From positions 1 through 7,982 of the forward strand of contig VEQI01000140.1 of NCBI GenBank assembly GCA_018883305.1: 7,982 bases of DNA, read 5' to 3'. This DNA comes from Limnohabitans sp. (lineage in GTDB: Bacteria > Pseudomonadota > Gammaproteobacteria > Burkholderiales > Burkholderiaceae_C). Positions 1 through 5,892 of the stretch are shown piece after piece. Below the pieces are notes generated by a model that was given only the letters and a program-made list of their open reading frames with translations, did not search any database and had not been told where the DNA came from. The translations under genes were made by a program, and so were the position numbers. The first letter of the stretch is position 1, and each line of letters opens with the position of its first letter.

Positions 1-6
1 GACCAG

Positions 7-1695
7 ATGAGCACCAAGGTGTTTGGCCCCCAGGACCCGCCTGATGCGATACCTGCGCCCGCCATGAGCTTTCGGCGTTGGCTGTACGCCTGGCTGCTGG
101 ATCCGCACATCGAGCACAACCATCACCGGACCGTGGACCGCTGGATTGGCATCTTGATCATTGCCAACCTGTTTGCACTGTTGTTCGAGCACGTACCGGC
201 CATCTATGAACCCAACAAGGACTTGTTCCATGTGTTCGATGTGTTCTCGGTGGTGATCTTCACCCTGGAATACCTGGTGCGTTTTTACCTGGCACCTGAA
301 GACGAAGAGTTCAAACAGCGCAAGCACCCTCGCTGGCGTTATGTGATGAGTCCGTTCGCACTGATCGATCTGGTGGCGGTGGCACCGTTTTATCTCCAGG
401 CCTTCATTCCGGTGGACTTGCGTGTGCTGCGGTTCTTGCGACTGCTGCGAATGCTCAAACTGTTTCGGGTGCTGGTGCCGGCTTATCGGGAGTTTGTCCA
501 GGCCAATCTGGGGCGAACCTTCCGACAGAAGATGCACGCGCTGGTGTTCCCCAGTGCTTATGGCGGTACGCTGCATCACATCTTTGACACCTTCATTGTG
601 GTGTGGGTGATCGTGTCGGTGCTGGCGGTGATTCTGGAATCGGTCCACAGCATTCACTACATCCTGAACATCGAGTTCATTGTTCTGGATGCCATTGCGG
701 TCTCTATTTTCTCGTTGGAGTACGCCATGCGGCTGTACTGTTGCGTGGAAGAGCCGGGCTACAAGAATGCCGTCTTTGGACGTCTTCGGCATGCAAAATC
801 CACCTCGGCCCTGATCGACCTCATGGCCATCCTGCCGTTCTTTCTGGAGGTGTTTCTCCATCACCTCTTTGACCTGCGCTTCCTGCGGGTGTTCCGACTG
901 TTGCGTTTGCTCAAGCTCACCCGTTACACCGGCGCCACCGCCACCCTCACCAAGGTGGTGGTGCGTGAATGGCCGGTGATGGCGGCCTCGGCGTTCATCA
1001 TGCTGTTGCTGGTGGTGCTCACTGCCAGTCTGGGCTATTTGTTCGAGCATGATGCGCAGCCCGACAAGTTCGAGAACATTCCGCAGTCGATCTACTGGGC
1101 CGTCATCACCCTGGCCTCGGTCGGCTATGGCGACATTTCGCCCGTGACGCCCATGGGACGTCTCATGACCATCGTGCTGGCGCTGATGGGCATCGGCATC
1201 TTCGCCATCCCGGCGGCCTTACTGTCATCGGCCTTCAGCGACCAGTTGCGCATTGAACGCGAAACGCTCAAGAACGAACTGTATGAAATGCTGGCCGATG
1301 GCGTGATTTCCGATGAAGAAGCTGACGTGATCCATCGTGAAGCCAAACGTCTGCACCTGAGCGAAGAAGAGGTCAAACGACTGATGGTCAAGGCTCGGCA
1401 GGAGCGCGAACTGAAAAGCGATGTCAGCAACTTGCCGTTGCACAAAATTGCCACCAACCCTGAACATGCCATCGAGCATTACAAGGTCTTGCTGTCGCAG
1501 ATCCGTCAAGTCGGTCTGATGACGGACCAGACACGCTTCAAATCCGTGGCGCTGGCACAGGACAGGCTCACGCCCACCGAACTGGCCTTGTGGTTGCACA
1601 TCCAAGGTGGTGAGCATCCCGCTGACAGCCTCGCGCACGACGTTCAACGCGTGCAGACCGTTGCGGACACTTCCGCAACACAGGCACCGGCCTAA
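7..1695 (+). CDS. Voltage-gated K+ channel-like protein with two tandem voltage-sensor domains and one pore
   Basis: A 562-residue inner-membrane protein, probably a voltage-responsive potassium channel. The visible order is: voltage sensor 1 (S1 about 45-62, S2 75-95, S3 114-134, S4 138-154), a 38-residue linker, voltage sensor 2 (S1 193-212, S2 222-243, S3 265-285, S4 290-306), S5 (about 321-345), pore helix with filter S371-V-G-Y-G-D376, S6 (383-410), and a soluble helical tail to 562. S4-1 has basic residues at 139, 142, 145, 148, 151 and 154; S4-2 at 291, 294, 297, 300, 303 and 306. Each S2 has F-x-x-E (F85/E88, F235/E238) and each S3 an Asp (121, 271), the usual charge-transfer residues. 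Ordinary bacterial Kv channels have one sensor and about 250-300 residues. From about 171 on, this protein looks like a complete Kv channel by itself. ATG 7 is the first Met, but the frame is open to the window edge, so the true start could lie upstream. Met20 is an alternative. Confidence 0.9.
   Translation: MSTKVFGPQDPPDAIPAPAMSFRRWLYAWLLDPHIEHNHHRTVDRWIGILIIANLFALLFEHVPAIYEPNKDLFHVFDVFSVVIFTLEYLVRFYLAPEDEEFKQRKHPRWRYVMSPFALIDLVAVAPFYLQAFIPVDLRVLRFLRLLRMLKLFRVLVPAYREFVQANLGRTFRQKMHALVFPSAYGGTLHHIFDTFIVVWVIVSVLAVILESVHSIHYILNIEFIVLDAIAVSIFSLEYAMRLYCCVEEPGYKNAVFGRLRHAKSTSALIDLMAILPFFLEVFLHHLFDLRFLRVFRLLRLLKLTRYTGATATLTKVVVREWPVMAASAFIMLLLVVLTASLGYLFEHDAQPDKFENIPQSIYWAVITLASVGYGDISPVTPMGRLMTIVLALMGIGIFAIPAALLSSAFSDQLRIERETLKNELYEMLADGVISDEEADVIHREAKRLHLSEEEVKRLMVKARQERELKSDVSNLPLHKIATNPEHAIEHYKVLLSQIRQVGLMTDQTRFKSVALAQDRLTPTELALWLHIQGGEHPADSLAHDVQRVQTVADTSATQAPA
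139..924 (+). repeat. Internal tandem duplication encoding two S1-S4 voltage sensors
   Basis: Residues 45-154 and 193-306 of the channel are diverged copies of one voltage-sensor fold at an offset of about 150 residues. Matching landmarks are F-x-L-E-Y in S2 (85-89 and 235-239), A-L-I-D-L with a Pro six residues after the Asp in S3 (D121/P127 and D271/P277), and D-L-R opening S4 (137-139 and 289-291). Over the 18 residues from that Asp through the last Arg of S4, 13 are identical by eye. The DNA has drifted at many synonymous positions, so the duplication is not recent. The pre-S1 region may be included too, since both copies have a Pro after a hydrophobic stretch just before S1 (P33 and P182). 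Confidence 0.85.
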
Positions 1696-2927
1696 CCCAA
1701 ACCGCTCATGCGATCCCGTCGCGCCAGCGACGGGAACCAGCGCGCCCACAACAACGCCACCACCACGGTTCCCAAGCCACCCAGCAAGGCTGCGCCCACC
1801 GGGCCGAACCAGGCCGCCGTGGCGCCCGATTCAAACTCGCCCAACTGATTGCTCGCACCGATGAAAATGGTGTTGACCGCACTGACCCGCCCACGCATGG
1901 CATCGGGCGTCTCCAGTTGGGCCAACGTCTGACGCACCACCACGCTGACCATGTCAAAGGCACCACTGAACATCAAGGCCAGCAAGGACAGCCAGAACAC
2001 GGTGGAGAGCGCAAACACCGCCATCGAGACACCAAACAGGCCCACCGACACCAACAGCCAGCGCCCCACCCGACGTTGCAATGGCCAACGCGTCAACACC
2101 AATGACACGATGAGCGCCCCGGCGGCCGGCGCCGCCCGCAGCAAACCCAGCCCCCAGGGCCCCACTTGCAGAATGTCTTTGGCATAAATGGGCAGCAAGG
2201 CCGTGGCCCCGCCCAGCAGCACCGCAAACAGGTCGAGGGAAAAGCTACCCAGCAGCAGTTTGTTGTGCCACACGAAACGCACCCCGGCCAGCACAGTGCC
2301 CAGCGTCATGGGTTCGCGTCCCGTGGCGGTGCGTGGCAAGGACAAATGCATCAAGGCGGCACAGGCCACGAGGATGAGCAACAGGCACAGGCCATAGACC
2401 ACGTCCACGCCCAGTACAAACACGAAGCCGCCCAAGGCAGGTCCGCCCAGCGTGGCGGCCTGCAGGCCCGCCGAGTTGAAGGCCATGGCCCGAGGCAGCA
2501 AAGGCACCGGCACCAGTGCCGGCAGCAAAGCCTGAGAGGCAGGCATCTGAAAGGCACGAATGGCACCCAGCACCAACGAGAGTCCCAGAATCACCTCTCG
2601 GTTCAGGGCCTCGGTACGAGTGGTTTGCAACAGCACGGCCGCCACCACGGCCTGCATCAGCAGACAGCTCACGATGATGCGCCCGCGTGGCCAGCGATCC
2701 GCCGCGTGCCCGGCCAGCAACGTCAGCAACAAGGCCGGCATGAATTGAACCAGCCCCACCAAACCGAGGTCCCAGGCGCTGGCGGTCAGTTCGTACATGT
2801 GCCAGGCCATGGCCACCATCAGCATCTGGGTCGCCACGGACCCGATCACACGGGACAACCAGTAACGAAAAAAGCGTCGCTCTCGAACCAGGCTGCCCAG
2901 GCTCGGCGTTGAAGAAGAACTTGTCAC
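1692..2927 (-). CDS. MFS efflux transporter, EntS/MFS_3-like
   Basis: A 12-helix major facilitator of 411 residues, likely an inner-membrane proton-driven exporter. The loop between helices 2 and 3 carries the MFS motif A pattern (G73, D77-R78, R81, R83). Residues 337-368 hold the conserved segment of the EntS/MFS_3 group: Q-L-x-T-P-D, M-R-G-R-V, then S-N-x-L-G-E-x-E-S-G. Enterobactin exporter EntS and many uncharacterised multidrug-type carriers share this segment, so the substrate is not predictable. The start is chosen at GTG 2927, 19 bases after the preceding gene's stop. The frame stays open upstream to 3263, but that extension lies wholly over the hydroxylase gene and does not look like transporter sequence. 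The ribosome site is weak (ACGAGA about 12 bases upstream), consistent with coupling to the upstream gene. It is the last gene of the four-gene run. Its TAG shares two bases with the TAA of the converging channel gene. Confidence 0.88.
   Translation of the reverse strand: MTSSSSTPSLGSLVRERRFFRYWLSRVIGSVATQMLMVAMAWHMYELTASAWDLGLVGLVQFMPALLLTLLAGHAADRWPRGRIIVSCLLMQAVVAAVLLQTTRTEALNREVILGLSLVLGAIRAFQMPASQALLPALVPVPLLPRAMAFNSAGLQAATLGGPALGGFVFVLGVDVVYGLCLLLILVACAALMHLSLPRTATGREPMTLGTVLAGVRFVWHNKLLLGSFSLDLFAVLLGGATALLPIYAKDILQVGPWGLGLLRAAPAAGALIVSLVLTRWPLQRRVGRWLLVSVGLFGVSMAVFALSTVFWLSLLALMFSGAFDMVSVVVRQTLAQLETPDAMRGRVSAVNTIFIGASNQLGEFESGATAAWFGPVGAALLGGLGTVVVALLWARWFPSLARRDRMSGLG
1714..1735. terminator. 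Perfect hairpin at the convergent 3' ends (possible weak bidirectional terminator)
   Basis: A perfect 9-base inverted repeat, TCCCGTCGC and GCGACGGGA, surrounds a GCCA tetraloop. It lies 18 bases after the channel stop codon and inside the last codons of the converging transporter gene. A GC-rich stem here could halt transcription arriving from either side. Neither strand has a U-tract after the stem, so it is not a canonical intrinsic terminator. It could also be a by-product of the Ser-Leu-Ala-Arg-Arg codons it encodes on the minus strand. Confidence 0.3.
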
Positions 2928-2946
2928 GCGCGGCAGTGTATCTCGT

Positions 2947-3906
2947 TCACGTGCGCAGGGCTTGCCACCAGCGCTGCATGCCCAAGGCTTGTTGCGCCCA
3001 CCAGCCCTGGCCGTAATCCACGCCCTGCTCCACTTGATCTCGGATGCCGGTGGCGCCCACGTGTGCATCAAAGCGCGCCGTGCCCAGCAGCATGTCCCAC
3101 CAGGGTAACAGCACGCCAAAATTGTGGCCGCCCAGAACACCGGGTGCGCTTTCATGCCCCAACCCCATGGCATGGTGCAGCCGATGAAAGCGTGGACTGA
3201 TCCACAGCCGCTCGCCCCAACGACCAAAGCTGCAGCGCAGATTGGCATGCTGGAAGCTTTCACTCAACTGGGTGAAGGCCACGAGCGCCACAAACTGGCC
3301 TGGCCCCACGCCAATGGCCTGCGCCACCACCACCCAGATCACGGACTGGATGACGTCATCCAGCAGATGGTTGCGGTTGTCAGTCCACATCGTCATCTGG
3401 CGTTGTGAATGGTGTAACGCGTGCCAGGCCCACCACCAAGACCATTGATGCTGGGCGCGGTGGACACCATAAGCCAGGGCATCAAAGACCACCAGATACA
3501 GCACAAAGGTGACCCAGGGAATGTCTGTCACCCCTGGCCACAGGGAGTCCAGATGAAACGTGCCGATGCCCTCCCCGCGCAACCAGCCCAGAGCAGACTG
3601 CAGCGGTGGGTCCAACAAAAAAAAGAGCGCCAACCGAAACAGTCCCAGGCGGTGTATCACCGTGTAGAGGATGTCCGTTCGCACCGCCGCCCGATCCACG
3701 AGGGGTTCGAACGGGCGCCAGCGTTCCAGCGGGCCCATGACCAACACCATGATCAGCAGTTGCATCACGCCCACCAGGAACCAGCCGGTGGCATCAAACG
3801 CCTGCTCCAGAATGCCGCCCAGTCCCATGGCAAAGGCCAACGGCTGCACCACAGCCTCGAACAGGCCGTCCTGCAACCAAGCCAGAGAGTCACTCAGCCA
3901 TTCCAT
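2947..3906 (-). CDS. Sterol desaturase / fatty acid hydroxylase family membrane protein
   Basis: An integral-membrane, probably di-iron oxygenase of 319 residues. All three histidine boxes are present: H149-R-x-x-H153, preceded by D142-x-x-x-Y146; H162-x-x-H165-H166; and H241-R-L-H244-H245. Further histidines at 180, 220, 251 and 261 could complete the metal site. The family's C-terminal signature is also present, N262-F-G followed by W270-D and L-L-G-T. Hydrophobic segments lie at about 42-60, 88-100, 129-146 and 184-205. Family members hydroxylate or desaturate sterols, fatty acids, carotenoids, alkylglycerols or sphingolipids; the substrate here is unknown. The start is ATG 3906, because GGAG sits seven bases before it. 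ATG 3912 is two codons earlier and overlaps the deacetylase stop as ATGA, but it has only one base after that GGAG. The 2-base gap (or 4-base overlap) to the deacetylase indicates translational coupling. Confidence 0.9.
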   Translation of the reverse strand: MEWLSDSLAWLQDGLFEAVVQPLAFAMGLGGILEQAFDATGWFLVGVMQLLIMVLVMGPLERWRPFEPLVDRAAVRTDILYTVIHRLGLFRLALFFLLDPPLQSALGWLRGEGIGTFHLDSLWPGVTDIPWVTFVLYLVVFDALAYGVHRAQHQWSWWWAWHALHHSQRQMTMWTDNRNHLLDDVIQSVIWVVVAQAIGVGPGQFVALVAFTQLSESFQHANLRCSFGRWGERLWISPRFHRLHHAMGLGHESAPGVLGGHNFGVLLPWWDMLLGTARFDAHVGATGIRDQVEQGVDYGQGWWAQQALGMQRWWQALRT

Positions 3907-3908
3907 GC

Positions 3909-4724
3909 TCATGCTCCGTGCCGGTTCACCCAGTCGCGAAAGTGTGGGTGCTCGCGCAGGGTCTGAAAACAAAAGCCTTGTTGCTGCAAGCCTTGCACCA
4001 AGGGCTCCAGCACAGCGGGTGCCCAGGGATCCTGGCGTGACCAGATGCCCAGATGTGCCATCAGGATATCCCCCGCGCGAATGCTGGACAACGCTTTGTT
4101 CAGCAACTGGGCGTTCGGGTACCGATCACTGGGCAACTCGTCACCCAAAAATCCACTGGCCGACCAGCCCACGTGCGCATACCCGCAGGCCTTGGCCGCA
4201 CGCAACAAAGCGGGAGAAGTCTTGCCACCCGGGGCACGAAACAACGGCAGACTTGGCACGCCCGTCAGCACTTGCAAACGGTCCCGGGCACGGGTGATTT
4301 CCGCACAGTATTCACTGGCGCTCCAACGTTGGCGCTCGCCTTTGCGAGGGCCGGCACTGGCACGCATGTCGAAGCGACCCTGCGGAGCATCGGCCAGCCA
4401 GTAGACATGATCGAAGGTGTGCGAGGCAAAGGCATGGCCTTCGGCGGCGCGCTCACGCCACCAACCCGACCAGTACTCGCCCAGGGTGCCGTCTCCTTCT
4501 CGGGTGGGCTCGTGCGCCGCAAAGAAGGTGACTTTGACTTGATGCCGTCGCAATACCTCGGCAATCAGCGGGGCCACGCCCATGTGGCCGGTGTCAAACG
4601 TGAGATACAGGGGCTTCTGACAAGTTGGCGTTGTGGGTTGTGACAGCGCCGGCATCCACACCAGCCAGGCGGCGACAACCGCCAGCAGCGTGCGCCAGTG
4701 TCCCCGCTTATTGGCGACGCGCAT
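3909..4724 (-). CDS. Secreted polysaccharide deacetylase (NodB-fold, carbohydrate esterase 4-like)
   Basis: A 271-residue exported protein with a NodB homology fold, expected to remove N- or O-acetyl groups from a cell-envelope or extracellular polysaccharide. An N-terminal signal peptide is visible: basic residues to R11, a hydrophobic core at about 12-27, and likely cleavage after A-L-S28. Motif 1 is T42-F-D44-T-G-H47, motif 2 is H102-T-F-D-H106, motif 3 is R163-A-P-G-G, and the late His motif is L-M-A-H224-L-G. In typical family members motif 1 is T-F-D-D-G and the second Asp binds the metal; here it is Thr45. The catalytic-base Asp (44) and both motif 2 histidines remain. The start is set at ATG 4724, which gives a clean signal peptide and has GGA nine bases upstream. 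ATG 4745 would add seven residues and has no evident ribosome site. The gene overlaps the propeller gene by 17 bases. Confidence 0.87.
   Translation of the reverse strand: MRVANKRGHWRTLLAVVAAWLVWMPALSQPTTPTCQKPLYLTFDTGHMGVAPLIAEVLRRHQVKVTFFAAHEPTREGDGTLGEYWSGWWRERAAEGHAFASHTFDHVYWLADAPQGRFDMRASAGPRKGERQRWSASEYCAEITRARDRLQVLTGVPSLPLFRAPGGKTSPALLRAAKACGYAHVGWSASGFLGDELPSDRYPNAQLLNKALSSIRAGDILMAHLGIWSRQDPWAPAVLEPLVQGLQQQGFCFQTLREHPHFRDWVNRHGA
3914..3917 (-). promoter_or_regulatory. Ribosome binding site deciding the hydroxylase start
   Basis: GGAG on the minus strand ends seven bases before ATG 3906 but only one base before ATG 3912. This spacing favours 3906. It lies inside the final codons of the deacetylase gene, so initiation probably depends on ribosomes ending there. 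Confidence 0.55.
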
Positions 4725-5751
4725 GTTCCAGCGTCCAGATGCCATGCGGTGACTTGCCCACGCGCACCTGCTTGAGCAACCGGCCCGTGGCGATCTCGAT
4801 CACACTCACCTTTTGGATCCAGCGTGAGGAGACCAGCAACAATCGACCATCCGCCGTGACTTCCATGCAGTCCGGCCCTCCCGGTGCCTTGAAGCTGTCC
4901 ACCACCTCCAGCGTTTGCAGATCGATTTTGCTGATGGTGTTGGCCACCCGGTTACTGACAAAGAGATGGCGACCATCGCCCAGCGCGCGAAACGCATGCG
5001 CGCCGTCTCCGGTGGGAATGCTCTTGACCAGTCGGGCTGGCTGCGCCGTGATGTCGTAGACTTGTACCTCGCGTCCCCCCGTCATGCCCACCAACAGATG
5101 ACGATCATCCGCCGTGCCAAACACGTCTGCCGGCAACGAGCCCGTTTTCACCCGCCACTTCAGGGTCTGCGTGGCCAGGTCCACCGCCACCAGTTCGTCA
5201 CTGTCTTGCATGGTGGCATAGACCGTGGTGCTCTTGCTGTCAATCCAGAGGTGGCTGGGGGTTTTGGAAGACGGGATGCGCTTGACCAGCGTGGGGGTGG
5301 TGCCGTCCCAGCGATAAAGGTCGATGTGGTTGAGCCGGTTGGCCACCGTCACCAGCCACTTCATGTCGGGTGAAAAGCGCAGATGGTAGGGGTCGATGAT
5401 GTCGCGCACCACGCGCTGCACCTGCGCGGTGCGGGGGTCAACGAATGTCAGGGAGTCATTGCCCGCATTGGCCACGATAACCGACTTTTCGTCGGGGGTC
5501 AGGTACAGGTGGTGCGGTTCTTTGCCGGTGGGGATTTTTTGCACCAGCGACCAACTGTCTGGATCAATGACATGAATGGAGGCGTCCAGCGAATTCAGCA
5601 CAAAAATGGGCGGACGGGCCGCCTGTACGGTCAGCCCCACCATCAGCAAGCTCGCGCCCACCAAAATGGCGCGACAGCGACGCCCCACCCCATCGAGCCC
5701 CTGGATCACGGCGGGCAACCGATCATCGTGCCCGCCGGCTTGCGGGGCCAT
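4708..5751 (-). CDS. Exported YVTN/YncE-like seven-bladed beta-propeller protein
   Basis: A 347-residue periplasmic or secreted propeller. A hydrophobic export core spans about 28-44, with likely cleavage after V-Q-A44. Repeats of about 40 residues follow a pattern of I/V-x-T-G-x-x-P-H, then a strand, then a V-x-N/S strand and a V-x-D-x-x-T turn. They start near 72, 116, 158, 199, 244 and 286. The N-terminal strand (49-62) and the C-terminal V-G-K-S-P-H-G segment (331-337) would close the seventh blade. Such proteins act as binding scaffolds or, in the lactonase-like branch, as enzymes; no catalytic site can be assigned here. The start is ATG 5751, which has GAGGT six bases upstream. The frame runs back to a TTG at 5805 with further ATGs at 5802, 5796 and 5778, all with poorer ribosome sites. 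It is the first gene of the four-gene minus-strand run. Confidence 0.85.
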   Translation of the reverse strand: MAPQAGGHDDRLPAVIQGLDGVGRRCRAILVGASLLMVGLTVQAARPPIFVLNSLDASIHVIDPDSWSLVQKIPTGKEPHHLYLTPDEKSVIVANAGNDSLTFVDPRTAQVQRVVRDIIDPYHLRFSPDMKWLVTVANRLNHIDLYRWDGTTPTLVKRIPSSKTPSHLWIDSKSTTVYATMQDSDELVAVDLATQTLKWRVKTGSLPADVFGTADDRHLLVGMTGGREVQVYDITAQPARLVKSIPTGDGAHAFRALGDGRHLFVSNRVANTISKIDLQTLEVVDSFKAPGGPDCMEVTADGRLLLVSSRWIQKVSVIEIATGRLLKQVRVGKSPHGIWTLEHARRQ

Positions 5752-5757
5752 GGGCTC

Positions 5758-5762
5758 ACCTC
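5758..5762 (-). promoter_or_regulatory. Strong ribosome binding site fixing the propeller start
   Basis: GAGGT, followed directly by GA, ends six bases before ATG 5751 on the minus strand. It is the best Shine-Dalgarno match seen in the window and decides between several in-frame Met codons for the propeller gene. Confidence 0.65.
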
Positions 5763-5810
5763 GGGTCCACCACGTCATACACCTTGCTTTCGTCATAGTC
5801 ATCAAGGATC

Positions 5811-5816
5811 AGTGTA
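5811..5816 (-). promoter_or_regulatory. Possible -10 element for the minus-strand operon
   Basis: TACACT on the minus strand matches 4 of 6 bases of TATAAT and lies about 60 bases before the chosen propeller start, in the 141-base divergent region. No convincing -35 hexamer lies 16-18 bases further upstream, so this is a weak candidate. Confidence 0.2.
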
Positions 5817-5880
5817 ACGGCTGTGACGCCACCCACCCTGCGAAAAGGGGCACTTGCAATCTTGCCGTCAGCCCCACGGG

Positions 5881-5886
5881 TAAGAT
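5881..5886 (+). promoter_or_regulatory. Possible -10 element giving a leaderless hydrolase mRNA
   Basis: TAAGAT matches 4 of 6 bases of TATAAT and ends six bases before ATG 5893. Transcription would then start at or next to the start codon. No good -35 is at standard spacing (TTGCAA at 5854 is 21 bases away). The TAAGA could equally be a poor ribosome site. Confidence 0.25.
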
Positions 5887-5892
5887 TTCGCT

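Noticed and set aside
1285..1320. Canonical EF-hand in the channel tail
   Set aside because: Loop positions 1 and 3 are Glu427 and Leu429, not the Asp/Asn usual there, so only half of the pattern is present. It is kept only as a possible relation within the TerB/SHOCT-like finding.
1225..1749. Minus-strand open frame of about 174 codons over the channel tail and the transporter end
   Set aside because: It overlaps two well-supported genes, has no domain pattern and no credible ribosome site.
2166..2912. Plus-strand open frame of about 248 codons, very rich in Gln, His and Gly
   Set aside because: It is the antisense shadow of the transporter gene; the composition comes from the reverse complement of Leu/Ala/Val codons, and no domain is visible.
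2928..3263. N-terminal extension of the transporter reading frame by 112 codons
   Set aside because: It lies wholly over the hydroxylase gene, reads as a Cys/Trp/Ala-rich sequence unlike a transporter N-terminus, and the 411-residue form from GTG 2927 already has the full 12-helix length.
3909..3972. Hydroxylase start at ATG 3972
   Set aside because: It would overlap the deacetylase by 64 bases and add a Pro/Arg-rich stretch; ATG 3906 has GGAG at ideal spacing right at the deacetylase stop.
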